From assembly GCA_947177415.1 (NCBI GenBank), contig CAMWUK010000002.1, forward strand, positions 1 through 64,000: 64,000 nt of DNA, in the 5' to 3' direction. Source of the stretch: an uncultured Clostridiaceae bacterium (GTDB lineage: Bacteria > Bacillota > Clostridia > Lachnospirales > Lachnospiraceae). Position 1 is the first letter of the stretch. The number at the start of each line of letters is the position of its first letter. Of this stretch, positions 32,518 to 41,281 are shown piece by piece. The position numbers were made by a program, and so were the translations under genes. The notes under the pieces are model-generated. The model was not told the DNA's origin and did not search any database. It saw only the letters and a list, made by a program, of their open reading frames with translations.

Positions 32518-34893
32518 TTATAATTTTTGAAAAGCCTTTTTTAAAATTTCCATAGCTTTTTCTTGCTCCTCTTCTTTGGGCACATATCCTCCATAGCTTA
32601 CTTTCCCCATAAGCTGATGAAGGTATTGATTTTCCTTTTTCTCCATCAAAGCAAACTCTTCTGTCAATTTCTGATAGTCCTGATAAGTACGTTGCATATA
32701 TGACAAATTCTTCTTCTTTACTAGCTTTTTGGTAAACTTTACATATTTTTTTTCAAGTTCACTAAGTTCCCACATCTGTCTTTTTTCTGTTGCCTTCCTC
32801 TTTTTCTTCCAAAAGATTATAAGAACCACAAGAACTGCTCCAGTTCCAATCACGATTACCACCCGGAGAATACTGCCAGCCTTTGTAAGTCCAGCTTGTA
32901 TCTGTTCTCCCAGAGCAGTATCTGACTCTTCTTCACTGGTATTTCCAAAATATTTCTGAAAAAGATTCCAAAAACTACTTTCTTCCTCTTCCTCTCCAAA
33001 TCCAGCCGGAGTAACTTCTACTGGTATCCAGCCATAACCTCTCAGGTAAATTTCCACCCATGCATGTGCCTGTGCATCACTTACCTCTACAGAAATTACT
33101 CCCAGCTTATCCAATTCTTCTTTAGATATATTTCCGGACACCCAGTCCTTTGTCTCTTCCTCTTCTAACAGAACACCATCCACAATCTTATTGGTACTCA
33201 TATTATATCCTTCTATATAACGGGCAGGAATTCCCATCTCACGAAAGATCATTACCGCAGAAGAAGCAAAATGCACACAAAATCCTTTATGTTTTTCCAT
33301 TAAAAAATATGTAATAAAATCCTGATTTCTTGGTGTCTTTCCTGGTGTCATGGAATAACTACACTGTTCATGGAGATGTCGGATTACTTTCTCTATATCT
33401 TCCTCACTATTTCCTGTTACACCTGCCTGCCTGCAAAATTCAGAAACGGCCCCTTTACAATCTTCTGTTACTGTTAGGTAATTCTCCCATACATATTCTT
33501 CATAGGCAGAAAGTTCCTTACTTTTGGGCAAGGGAATCAATTTGTCTCCAATAGGATGATAGGAAATTTGGTATTTTTCTAAAGAATTTTTTCGAATAAC
33601 CTGATCTATATTGTAAGAAAAATCTAAATCTCCTCCATTCAAGCAATTAGAATAATAAGGATAGTAATTATATTCCTTACTGGCATTTACAATGGATATC
33701 TCCATTCTGCTTGTTATGCCGTCTTTTTCTTCTCTTGCCATATATTCACTATTTGCCAGTTTTCCATTTTCCCCATAATTTTTCAATTCATTATAATCTT
33801 TATCCTTGCTATAATACCATAGTGCATCCCAAGAACTGCCTGTATAAATAGCTCCTGTATATGCTTTTAAATATACATCTTTATATTCCAGAGGTACAAA
33901 GCTTACTTCCAAATCAGTCTCATAACTTGGTCTTACTGCACCTACACCTCCTAACTTTCCTCCACTTACACCACCTCTTGAGTCATATTGGTTCAGCCGG
34001 CTGATAAAACCGGTTAGCATAAAATCCTGAATATATAAATCCATTTTCTCTTTGGCTTTGATAGAACTTTTAGGAGTGGTAAAAAGTGATTTAGGAAAAA
34101 TAAACAGAAAAAGCCCTGCTATCAAAACTATAATCCCTGCATACACTCCTATCGTTTGCAGTAAAATATTTCCTTTTCCCAGATAACTGATTCTTGTCTC
34201 TCTTTTTTTCTCTTTTATAAAAATCTTTTTCTTTTTGCTTCTATGCTGATATCTTCCTCCTGCTTTAATTAATCCAATCGCCAGATAGGAAAACAAAACT
34301 AACATAAAATCTAGAATATTATAATTCCTATTAAAATATAAAGACATTTGCCAAAATGGAAAGGTACAAAAAATCGTTCCAATGAGACTCATCTTTTCTG
34401 CCAATAATAAATTTACCACTAAGAAAACAAATCCACCATAAAAGATAATTGCCAAAGTTGCAGAGGTATATCGATCTGACATAGGTTCTACCAGATGTCT
34501 GACTGCAGAAAAATTGTATTTTTCATCTAAAATATCATAGACCTCATTATACAGTACACTATACCCGCTATTAATATATTTATGAAAGAAAAAGATTCCT
34601 ACTAAAAACAAAATAAAGAACAATATATATCCCAAGTTTTTTGTCAGATTATTATAATAAAACATAGAAATAATCATAGATAACAAGAAAAAGAAAATTA
34701 CCACAAATCCCTTTGCATACTCAATAGAAAAACCGTCTAAAAAAATATGAAGAGAACCATATACTGCCAAAAAAAGCAGGATACCCTTTAACAGACACAC
34801 ACATAAAGGCTGGCTTTTTGTTAATTCTTTTTCCTCACATACATATATTCCTGATTTTCCATATTTCTCTTTTTTCTTTTTATGTAAAATCAA
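32518..34893 (-). CDS. transglutaminase-domain membrane protein (TgpA-like)
   Basis: This 791-residue protein has several N-terminal membrane helices (about 30-270, LLSMIISMFYY, ILFFILFLVGIFFFH). An extracytoplasmic transglutaminase-like domain carries the Cys-His-Asp core (GFCVHFASSAVMIFREMGIP, DAQAHAWVEIYLRGYGWIPV with VTPAG), followed by one more helix (VVIVIGTGAVLVVLIIFW) and a cytoplasmic tail. It forms the classic MoxR-DUF58-transglutaminase operon with the two genes upstream. These operons are thought to process or cross-link cell-envelope proteins. A D-type MITE separates it from DUF58. Confidence 0.85.
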   Translation of the reverse strand: MILHKKKKEKYGKSGIYVCEEKELTKSQPLCVCLLKGILLFLAVYGSLHIFLDGFSIEYAKGFVVIFFFLLSMIISMFYYNNLTKNLGYILFFILFLVGIFFFHKYINSGYSVLYNEVYDILDEKYNFSAVRHLVEPMSDRYTSATLAIIFYGGFVFLVVNLLLAEKMSLIGTIFCTFPFWQMSLYFNRNYNILDFMLVLFSYLAIGLIKAGGRYQHRSKKKKIFIKEKKRETRISYLGKGNILLQTIGVYAGIIVLIAGLFLFIFPKSLFTTPKSSIKAKEKMDLYIQDFMLTGFISRLNQYDSRGGVSGGKLGGVGAVRPSYETDLEVSFVPLEYKDVYLKAYTGAIYTGSSWDALWYYSKDKDYNELKNYGENGKLANSEYMAREEKDGITSRMEISIVNASKEYNYYPYYSNCLNGGDLDFSYNIDQVIRKNSLEKYQISYHPIGDKLIPLPKSKELSAYEEYVWENYLTVTEDCKGAVSEFCRQAGVTGNSEEDIEKVIRHLHEQCSYSMTPGKTPRNQDFITYFLMEKHKGFCVHFASSAVMIFREMGIPARYIEGYNMSTNKIVDGVLLEEEETKDWVSGNISKEELDKLGVISVEVSDAQAHAWVEIYLRGYGWIPVEVTPAGFGEEEEESSFWNLFQKYFGNTSEEESDTALGEQIQAGLTKAGSILRVVIVIGTGAVLVVLIIFWKKKRKATEKRQMWELSELEKKYVKFTKKLVKKKNLSYMQRTYQDYQKLTEEFALMEKKENQYLHQLMGKVSYGGYVPKEEEQEKAMEILKKAFQKL

Positions 34894-34906
34894 ATCAGAT
34901 TCCCCC

Positions 34907-35092
34907 CTTCTAGTTCAGCCATGCCATTCATATTTTGCCAGAATATACAACATGACTAAAAGTATTATAAATTGGTTGGCAAAATATGAATGTATGGCAT
35001 TAAGCATATAAAAGTATATGTGCAACTTGCCCTCTGTGAACAAGCTCCCTCGTGCAATTTGCACATATACTTTTGCATGGCTGAACTGTTAC
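34907..35092. mobile_element. MITE-like element, body type D
   Basis: The left end is decayed (AGTTCAGCCATGCCATTCAT) and the right end is GCATGGCTGAACTGTTAC. A long inverted repeat (CATTCATATTTTGCCA / TGGCAAAATATGAATG) and an AAAGTATATGTGCAA / TTGCACATATACTTT hairpin form the body. The terminal TTA is the stop codon (TAA) of the DUF58 gene. Confidence 0.75.
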
Positions 35093-36078
35093 ATGTAATT
35101 TACATCCAAAAGATGATATCCTTGTTCTTCTATAAACGATGTCTGTTGGAGATAATGTTCTTCATAACTATTCTCATAATAAATTGTTATAAAAGCAGCT
35201 TCCAAATCTATTTCTCCTTCTATTCTTTGCTCTTTAATTTTTTGTTCTGCCTTACTAAACCAACATAAATAGAATGACTCTCCATTTTTTATCAGAAAAT
35301 TACAAAGTCCAAATACATAATAAAGTATAGCATCCAGACCGCCATTTTTATCATCATATAACTCAAACAATAATTTTTTCTCTTCCAACTGGCTGTTTTG
35401 AAATTGTTTTAAAAATAATTCCCCTGTTTTTCCATACAATTTCCAGTGCACCAGTTGCAACTTCTCCCCTGGCTGATATTCCCTCAGTTCCCATTCATCC
35501 TCATTTTCATAACTTTTTTCATAAGTAATCGGACTTTCTTTGATTGCCTTGCTTTTTTCTAAGAAATCAATTCTTGTATCCTCTAAAAATGGAAAAACAT
35601 ATCCATCACTTTCCTTATGTATATCCTGCTTAAACTCCATAAATCCAAGAAAATCTCTTATTTTTATCTGCAATAAACGAACTTCTACACATCCGCAATA
35701 TTTAGATGCAATCGGAAGAACATATTCCGACTCCCCTTTTCCAGAAATTGGAATTTCCATTTTCTTGATAGTTTCCCCCCCATAAAATCTATGTGTTACG
35801 GAAAATACTAATGTCCCACTAATTGCCGGAAAGATAGTTGGATTGTTTATAACTACCTTTATTGGCATTTGCAGGTTCACGCCTACTTTTACACTCTCTT
35901 TTTCAAACCCAGCTTCTACTTTTTTTGTCATATACCAATTGCAGCTTAATGCCAGTATTGGTAAAAGAAGCCATAATACCAATACCAAGAAAAATCCATA
36001 ATTGCCATAGAAAAACAATGCCTTCCATATCAAAAATAACACACATAAATATCGAATTACATTCCAAAAAGAACGCAT
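35089..36078 (-). CDS. DUF58 membrane protein
   Basis: This 329-residue protein has two N-terminal membrane helices (YLCVLFLIWKALFFYGNYGF, LVLVLWLLLPILAL) and the DUF58 signature (EWELREYQPGEKLQLVHWKL). It lies 9 bp after the MoxR gene and is cotranscribed. DUF58 proteins are partners of MoxR ATPases and may carry a degenerate vWA fold. The final codons read DVNYM with the stop TAA contributed by the inserted MITE, so the native C-terminus may have been trimmed or extended. Confidence 0.85.
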   Translation of the reverse strand: MRSFWNVIRYLCVLFLIWKALFFYGNYGFFLVLVLWLLLPILALSCNWYMTKKVEAGFEKESVKVGVNLQMPIKVVINNPTIFPAISGTLVFSVTHRFYGGETIKKMEIPISGKGESEYVLPIASKYCGCVEVRLLQIKIRDFLGFMEFKQDIHKESDGYVFPFLEDTRIDFLEKSKAIKESPITYEKSYENEDEWELREYQPGEKLQLVHWKLYGKTGELFLKQFQNSQLEEKKLLFELYDDKNGGLDAILYYVFGLCNFLIKNGESFYLCWFSKAEQKIKEQRIEGEIDLEAAFITIYYENSYEEHYLQQTSFIEEQGYHLLDVNYM

Positions 36079-36087
36079 CTTATCCTC

Positions 36088-37020
36088 CTATCTGGATAGT
36101 TTTGGAATAGGTACCTTAGCAATAATATCCCTTACCAATTCCCCAGACTCTATCCCCATAGCTCTTCCTCTTCCACTTTGTGCCAGACGGTGTACAAAAA
36201 CATCTTCTATCATAAACTGTACATCTTCTGGTAATACATAATCCCTGCCTTCTACAAAAGCGGTTGCCTTAGCTACATGAAAAAGAGCCAGACTCCCTCT
36301 TGGACTAATGCCAACTTCAATTCCTTCATGTTTTCTTGTGGCTTCTGTCAAATCCGTGATATATCCATAAATACTTTCATCCACATAAATTTCCTGTACA
36401 GATGTTTGCAGTTTTAGCACCTCTTCCTTAGAAAATGCTGGCGTAATCTGATCTAATGCCTGATTCCCATTCTCCTTTAACATCTCTATAGCAGATGCCC
36501 GTTCTGGGTAACCAATAGATAATTTTGCCATAAATCGATCCAATTGGGATTCTGGCAGCTTCTGGGTTCCAAGAGAACCAAAAGGATTCTGGGTAGCAAT
36601 CACAAAAAATGGTTGTGGTACTTTTCTTGTTACTTTATCTACTGTAACAGTTCCCTCTTCCATTACTTCCAATAAGGCTGACTGGGTTTTCGGAGATGTA
36701 CGGTTTACCTCATCTGCCAGATAAATATTGCACATTACTGCACCTTCCATATAAGAAAATTCTTCTTTACCCTTATGATACATGGAAAAGCCAGTGATAT
36801 CACTTGGCAGAACATCTGGCGTAAACTGGGTTCTCTTATAGTCAAGGGATGTGGTTTTTGCCAATGCCATCGCCATGGTAGTCTTTCCCACTCCTGGCAC
36901 ATCTTCTAATAGTACATGTCCCTTTGCCAATAATATTATCCAGATTTTCTTTAGGATTTCATCTTTTCCTTTTATTACTTTTCTCATTTCCCTCAAGAAC
37001 TTGTCTAATGATTCCTGCAT
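36088..37020 (-). CDS. MoxR-family AAA+ ATPase
   Basis: The 310-residue ATPase has Walker A EDVPGVGKTTMA, Walker B YLADEVNRTSPKTQSALLE, sensor 1 VIATQNPFGSLG and sensor 2 SPRGSLALFHVAKA. MoxR ATPases act as chaperones that activate vWA- or DUF58-type partners. It is the first gene of the MoxR-DUF58-transglutaminase operon. Two mini-palindromes and a terminator lie upstream. Confidence 0.93.
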   Translation of the reverse strand: MQESLDKFLREMRKVIKGKDEILKKIWIILLAKGHVLLEDVPGVGKTTMAMALAKTTSLDYKRTQFTPDVLPSDITGFSMYHKGKEEFSYMEGAVMCNIYLADEVNRTSPKTQSALLEVMEEGTVTVDKVTRKVPQPFFVIATQNPFGSLGTQKLPESQLDRFMAKLSIGYPERASAIEMLKENGNQALDQITPAFSKEEVLKLQTSVQEIYVDESIYGYITDLTEATRKHEGIEVGISPRGSLALFHVAKATAFVEGRDYVLPEDVQFMIEDVFVHRLAQSGRGRAMGIESGELVRDIIAKVPIPKLSR

Positions 37021-37036
37021 AATCTCCTCCTATTAT

Positions 37037-37067
37037 GTAACAGTTCAGCCATGGGCTGACCTGTTAC
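37037..37067. mobile_element. minimal 31-bp palindrome with perfect 8-bp duplication
   Basis: GTAACAGTTCAGCC-ATG-GGCTGACCTGTTAC is an almost perfect palindrome of the terminal repeat with no body. CCTATTAT flanks it on both sides (37029-37036 and 37068-37075). Confidence 0.85.
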
Positions 37068-37091
37068 CCTATTATTTCACCAAAGAAAACT

Positions 37092-37122
37092 AGCTGTTAC
37101 ACTCAAATTGAATATAACAGCT
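37092..37122 (-). terminator. hairpin terminator between fruK and moxR
   Basis: AGCTGTTA and TAACAGCT form an 8-bp stem around a 15-nt loop with A/T-rich flanks on both sides. It probably separates the fruK transcript from the MoxR operon. Confidence 0.55.
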
Positions 37123-37145
37123 CTTCTTCTTTTCATGGTTCTATC

Positions 37146-37172
37146 GTAACAGTTCAGTACCTGAACAGTTAC
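37146..37172. mobile_element. minimal 27-bp palindrome with perfect 8-bp duplication
   Basis: GTAACAGTTCAG-TAC-CTGAACAGTTAC is nearly a perfect inverted repeat with no body. GTTCTATC flanks both sides (37138-37145 and 37173-37180). It is the smallest member of the MITE family in this window. Confidence 0.85.
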
Positions 37173-37180
37173 GTTCTATC

Positions 37181-38119
37181 TTACATATCTTTTACAACTT
37201 CATACATATCATATATATCTTTACTGGTTGGAAGACCTGAACGATATGCACAGGCACATCCTGCTGCCAGTGCCATGTCAAATGCTTTCTGGTAATCTTC
37301 CTTCTCCATATAGCCCGCAAGAAAACCTGCAACCATAGAATTTCCTGCTCCAACTCCATCCACCAAAGTACCTTCTGGAGATGCCTTCGCATAAACGGTG
37401 CCATCTTCTAAAAGAAGTAATGCTCCATCCTCAGCTAAAGATACCAATACATTTCTTGCACCACTTTCCTGTAGCTCTTTTGCATATTTGATTACATCTT
37501 CTTGTGTTTTGATATCTTCAACATTTACCCCACATGCTTCCGCCAATTCTCTCTTATTTGGCTTAATTAAAAATGGTTTATAAGGCAATGCTTGACAAAG
37601 AAGCCCTTTCTCTGCATCTACCACAACACGGATATTTTTATCTTTTAGATGTTCAATAATTTGAACATAAATATCTTCAGGAAGACTTTGCATTGCACTT
37701 CCACCTAAAACCAAAATATCATTAGTATTAATCTGCTCTAACTTTCTAAACAAATCTACCAGTTTGTCCTTTGGCACAACTGGTCCCATTCCATTGATTT
37801 CAGTTTCTTTGTTTTCACTAAGGCTGCTGTCACCTTTGATTTTTATATTGATACGGCTCATACCTTGACGCAAATGTACAAAATCCACAAAGCACCCATA
37901 TTCTGCCAAATCTCCTTCAATCTTTTCTCCCGTAAAACCTGCAACAAACCCTAATGCTACATTTTCAATATCCAGATTTTTTAATACCTGGGATACATTA
38001 ATCCCTTTTCCTCCAGCATGTACCTCCTCTTTCTCATTACGGTTCACTGCATCCTTAGAAAAATCTTTAATTGTGATAATGTAGTCCAAAGCTGGACTTA
38101 AAGTCATAGTATAAATCAT
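37181..38119 (-). CDS. fruK: 1-phosphofructokinase (PfkB family)
   Basis: The 312-residue sugar kinase has the PfkB signatures GGKGINVSQVLKNL near residue 37 and VDGVGAGNSMVAGFLAGY near 245, with the catalytic aspartate in the GAGNS-type anion hole where the usual D is written GVGAGNS. It phosphorylates fructose-1-phosphate to fructose-1,6-bisphosphate, though tagatose-6-phosphate kinase is a close alternative. No fructose PTS or FruR gene is adjacent. It may be cotranscribed with hslO upstream (27-bp gap). Confidence 0.8.
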   Translation of the reverse strand: MIYTMTLSPALDYIITIKDFSKDAVNRNEKEEVHAGGKGINVSQVLKNLDIENVALGFVAGFTGEKIEGDLAEYGCFVDFVHLRQGMSRINIKIKGDSSLSENKETEINGMGPVVPKDKLVDLFRKLEQINTNDILVLGGSAMQSLPEDIYVQIIEHLKDKNIRVVVDAEKGLLCQALPYKPFLIKPNKRELAEACGVNVEDIKTQEDVIKYAKELQESGARNVLVSLAEDGALLLLEDGTVYAKASPEGTLVDGVGAGNSMVAGFLAGYMEKEDYQKAFDMALAAGCACAYRSGLPTSKDIYDMYEVVKDM

Positions 38120-38146
38120 TTGTATCTCTTCCTTTCTCTCCTTGTT

Positions 38147-39028
38147 TTATCTTTTACTTTTTCTTAAAATTTCTTTTAATTCCTCAATATCAAAGGTATA
38201 TTTTTTATTACAGAAATGACAATTCACCTCTATTGGTTTGTTGTCTGCAATCATGCTCCGAAGTTCTGCACTTCCTACACTAACAATTGCTTTCTCTACT
38301 CTTTCTTTACAACAGTTACAATAAAACCTTGTAGATATATTATCTGTAATTTCCACACCAAAGTCCCCTAATACTTGATGAATGATATCCTCTGGTGTCA
38401 TATCCTGTTCCAATAAAGAAGTAATTGATGTAATTTTTGAAAGTTTTCCTTCCAGTTTTTCTGCCAATCCATCTTCCGCAAAAGGCATAAGCTGAATAAT
38501 AAATCCCCCAGCCTGTTTTACTGTATTATCTTTATTCATAAGCACACCCAAAGCTACTGCAGATGGCACCTGCTCCGAAGTGGCAAAATAGTAGGTCAAA
38601 TCCTCTGCAATCTCCCCAGAAACTAGTTGTGTCTGTCCCATATAGGGTTCTTTTAGCCCCATATCTTTTATTACACTTAACACGCCTAAATCCAGTGCCT
38701 TACCTACATCTAATTTCCCTTTGTCACTTGGCGGCAGCATAACATTCGGATTGTAGGCATATCCCTTTACATTAGCAGCGGCATCTGCGGTCACTGTTAA
38801 TCCTTGTATTGGTCCGCTACACTGAATCTGAAGCGTCAACATGTCCTTCTCACCTTTACACATGCTTCCCATCATCGCTCCTGCTGTAAGCAGTCTTCCA
38901 AGTGCTGCTGTGGCAACCGGACTGGTATTATGTGCTTGTCTTGCATCTTCTACCAGTTTCTTTGTCGTTGCAGCAAACACACGGATTTGATTATCAGCTG
39001 CCATTCCTCTTACAATATAATCTGCCAT
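38147..39028 (-). CDS. hslO: redox-regulated chaperone Hsp33
   Basis: The 293-residue product matches Hsp33: N-terminal ADYIVRGMAADNQIRVFAAT, GPIQGLTVTADAAANVKGYA, and the C-terminal zinc-binding cysteines CNCC...CHFC that act as a redox switch. On oxidation zinc is released and the protein becomes a holdase chaperone. Start and length are normal. It follows a methyltransferase gene by 22 bp. Confidence 0.95.
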   Translation of the reverse strand: MADYIVRGMAADNQIRVFAATTKKLVEDARQAHNTSPVATAALGRLLTAGAMMGSMCKGEKDMLTLQIQCSGPIQGLTVTADAAANVKGYAYNPNVMLPPSDKGKLDVGKALDLGVLSVIKDMGLKEPYMGQTQLVSGEIAEDLTYYFATSEQVPSAVALGVLMNKDNTVKQAGGFIIQLMPFAEDGLAEKLEGKLSKITSITSLLEQDMTPEDIIHQVLGDFGVEITDNISTRFYCNCCKERVEKAIVSVGSAELRSMIADNKPIEVNCHFCNKKYTFDIEELKEILRKSKR

Positions 39029-39050
39029 TTCTTCCTCCTAATTTCCTAAC

Positions 39051-39836
39051 TTATCCATAAAACTTTTTCTCTTGATGTCCTTCTCTAGCTATAATATAAA
39101 TCCTCTCACTATCTTTACGAGGTGGTTGTTTTGTAAATGCGTCATACGCTGTTACAAACTCCATACCTGCTTGCTCTAATAACCTTTTCACAGTTTCTAA
39201 CGAATAACACTTCTGATAATGTGTCTCACAGAACCTGCGGTATAATCCCCCTTCTTCTCTTACATATATGGTTAAATCATACTCATTAACCTGCTCTTTT
39301 GGATAATAAAAATTCTCCCAGATAAAACTGGCATCCTCCCGGTTTTCCGCAATGATTTGATCTCCTAAAAGTTCTTTGTACTTATACTCTGTGTTTAAAT
39401 CAAAAATAAACACCCCCTTGGCGTCTAAATAATTATTTACCAGACGAAAAACCGTAAGCAGATCTTCTTCTTCTAAAAGATAATTCATACTATCACAAAT
39501 ACTAACCATTGCCTTCACTGTTCCATATAATTCCATCTCCCGCATATCCTGTAACAGATACAAAATTTGATTTCTGGAATCCTTTTCTATGTAGTTTAAT
39601 TTCTTATCTCTGGCAATGGAAAGCATCTCTTCTGAATTATCAATTCCAATCATATCATATCCAGCCAGTGCCAATTGCTCTGTAATTCCCCCTGTTCCAC
39701 ACCCTATATCTACTACAATGCCATCTGTTATTTGATAATCATTGAGCAGTCTACATAGATATTCTCCCCACTCCCTATAGGGAATGTTGTCCATAAACAG
39801 ATCATAAACACTTGCAAAACCTGTATATGCTTCCAT
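39051..39836 (-). CDS. class I SAM-dependent methyltransferase
   Basis: The 261-residue protein has a Rossmann SAM site: motif I VVDIGCGTGGITEQLALAGY, post-I MIGIDNSEEMLSIAR, and DMREMELYGTVKAMVSICDS. A C-terminal beta extension (EENFYYPKEQVNEYDLTIYV-like sequence) is usual in this group. The substrate is unknown. It starts the methyltransferase-hslO-fruK run. Confidence 0.82.
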   Translation of the reverse strand: MEAYTGFASVYDLFMDNIPYREWGEYLCRLLNDYQITDGIVVDIGCGTGGITEQLALAGYDMIGIDNSEEMLSIARDKKLNYIEKDSRNQILYLLQDMREMELYGTVKAMVSICDSMNYLLEEEDLLTVFRLVNNYLDAKGVFIFDLNTEYKYKELLGDQIIAENREDASFIWENFYYPKEQVNEYDLTIYVREEGGLYRRFCETHYQKCYSLETVKRLLEQAGMEFVTAYDAFTKQPPRKDSERIYIIAREGHQEKKFYG

Positions 39837-39943
39837 GAAATCCCTTCTTTTCCTTCTTTTTAATAACCTATATTATATTTTATTATAAATTACTAACTTT
39901 CTCAAGAATATTTTTATTGTTTTTTCACATAATAATAATCCAA

Positions 39944-40094
39944 GATTATTCACGGTCTTAAGCATGAACTAAGTCTTATGTAAGCTGAAGGCTTACAAAT
40001 AATGACTTAGTCATGCTTAATAGGTCAATTGACGATGATTGCAGACAGGTGATGCTGTTAAGCAGCGGTCTGCAATATAGGACGTGAATAATTC
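39944..40094. repeat. palindromic repeat family F
   Basis: Outer inverted ends (GATTATTCACGGTC / GACGTGAATAATTC) enclose an AAGCATGAACTAAGTC / GACTTAGTCATGCTT hairpin and a GATTGCAGAC / GTCTGCAAT hairpin. It shares nothing with the GTAAC family. A decayed copy lies at 1905-1993. The remaining intergenic DNA here contains no gene. Confidence 0.55.
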
Positions 40095-40139
40095 CCCTTC
40101 TATTTCCATGATATTAGCTGGGGATAGCATAAATAATAT

Positions 40140-40274
40140 GTAACTGTTCACGGTTCTGAACAGTTACGTTCTAAGCCCATGAAAATTCGCCTTTAGCGAA
40201 GAGCTTAGAACAATCAAAATTTACTTTTTCTTACGAAACACGCAGTAAATGCGTGTTTCTACCTGAACAGTTAC
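40140..40274. mobile_element. MITE-like element, body type A with perfect 8-bp duplication
   Basis: Ends GTAACTGTTCACGG and CTACCTGAACAGTTAC, with the CACGCAGTAAATGCGTG hairpin. AATAATAT flanks both sides (40132-40139 and 40275-40282). It stops 22 bp before the ribosome site of the SASP gene, so any SASP promoter must lie within or before the element. Confidence 0.9.
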
Positions 40275-40311
40275 AATAATATAAAACAAAAAATTTGAAA
40301 GGATGGATAAT

Positions 40312-40512
40312 ATGAAAAAAGAAAAAGAAATTGAAATTACCTGTTTGGAAGATGTGAAAAAACTCCCTATACAAGAGCAAATGAAATATGAAATCGCCAA
40401 TGAAATCGGAGTATTTGATAAGGTAATCACTAGTGGATGGGGTTCTCTGTCCTCCAAAGAGAGTGGAAAAATAGGTGGAATTCTTGCTTGTAGAAATAAA
40501 AAGAAAAGATGA
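40312..40512 (+). CDS. alpha/beta-type small acid-soluble spore protein
   Basis: The product is 66 residues from the ATG at correct spacing to GAAAGG (the track start overlaps the ribosome site). It shows the SASP pattern EQMKYEIANEIGVFDKV, SGWGSLSSKESGKIGGI and a basic C-terminus. These proteins coat spore DNA and protect it from damage; the GPR protease cleaves them on germination. Its presence argues for a spore-forming lineage. A sporulation sigma promoter could not be recognised, and a MITE occupies the upstream region. Confidence 0.75.
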   Translation: MKKEKEIEITCLEDVKKLPIQEQMKYEIANEIGVFDKVITSGWGSLSSKESGKIGGILACRNKKKR

Positions 40513-40552
40513 ATCATACATGCCCTGAAAGAGGGCAGGCACAATTCATCCT
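40510..40552. terminator. bidirectional terminator between SASP and GerMN genes
   Basis: Nested stems GATGAAT / ATTCATC and GCCCT-GAAAG-AGGGC lie between the two convergent genes. Confidence 0.6.
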
Positions 40553-40556
40553 ATGT

Positions 40557-41249
40557 TTATTCTACACCAAGTGCATCCGCAATTCCTTCACTAACTTTTT
40601 CTGCACTATCATTTGATGAAGGTTCATAAAATGTCATCTCTGAATCATAAATACAGTGTCCACTTTCCAACATATCACCTTCCACTGTAATGGTCATACT
40701 TTCTGCACCATAAGCCTTTAGGAAAGTATCTACTACACTTCCCATCATAATATATTCTCCCGAACTTCCTTGGGAAAATAAAATTTCACGGAACTTCTCC
40801 CCAAAATCCACAGCTAAAGTCTTAACATTGCCTTTTTTTGTTTCCTTGAAACTCTTCACTGTCACATCAGAAGTCAGAATATCTCTTTTAGCAAGTTCTG
40901 CAACTAAAAGCTCAGGTGTAACCTTCTGCTTTGGAATCTGTGTAGATAAAATATGTTCTGCATTTTCATCACCATAATAAATCGTGATTCCTTCTTCTTT
41001 CGGCTCTGCCTCATTTTCTTTTGGTGCTACAGTAGCCGTTGCCTCAATGACAGGAGTCTCTGTAACTTCTGGTTCTTCTGTTGGTGTTGGTGTTTCTGTT
41101 TCTACAGGTGTCGTATCTTCTGTTGGTGTTACGGTTGTTTCCCCTGCTGAAACATTTTCTTCCTTCTTAGTCTCCTCTTTGGAACCACATGCAGACAATG
41201 CCATTGCCATAACAAGCATTCCCATTGTTAATAATTTCTTAGCCTTCAT
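40557..41249 (-). CDS. GerMN-domain lipoprotein
   Basis: This 230-residue lipoprotein has a lipobox signal (MGMLVMAMALSAC), a Thr/Glu/Pro-rich linker (about 35-85, TPVETETPTPTEEPEVTE) and a C-terminal GerMN domain (VKTLAVDFGEKFREILFSQG, MGSVVDTFLKAYGAESMTIT, VEGDMLESGHCIY). GerMN domains occur in spore-germination and envelope lipoproteins. Convergent with the SASP gene. Confidence 0.75.
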   Translation of the reverse strand: MKAKKLLTMGMLVMAMALSACGSKEETKKEENVSAGETTVTPTEDTTPVETETPTPTEEPEVTETPVIEATATVAPKENEAEPKEEGITIYYGDENAEHILSTQIPKQKVTPELLVAELAKRDILTSDVTVKSFKETKKGNVKTLAVDFGEKFREILFSQGSSGEYIMMGSVVDTFLKAYGAESMTITVEGDMLESGHCIYDSEMTFYEPSSNDSAEKVSEGIADALGVE

Positions 41250-41281
41250 AACTTCATCCTCCTCTTACATGCCATAAATTT

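Noticed and set aside
34990-35268. 92-residue plus-strand ORF
   Set aside because: It lies in the D element and opposite the DUF58 gene; no ribosome site.
37192-37404. 70-residue minus ORF in another frame of fruK
   Set aside because: It overlaps the conserved PfkB frame completely.
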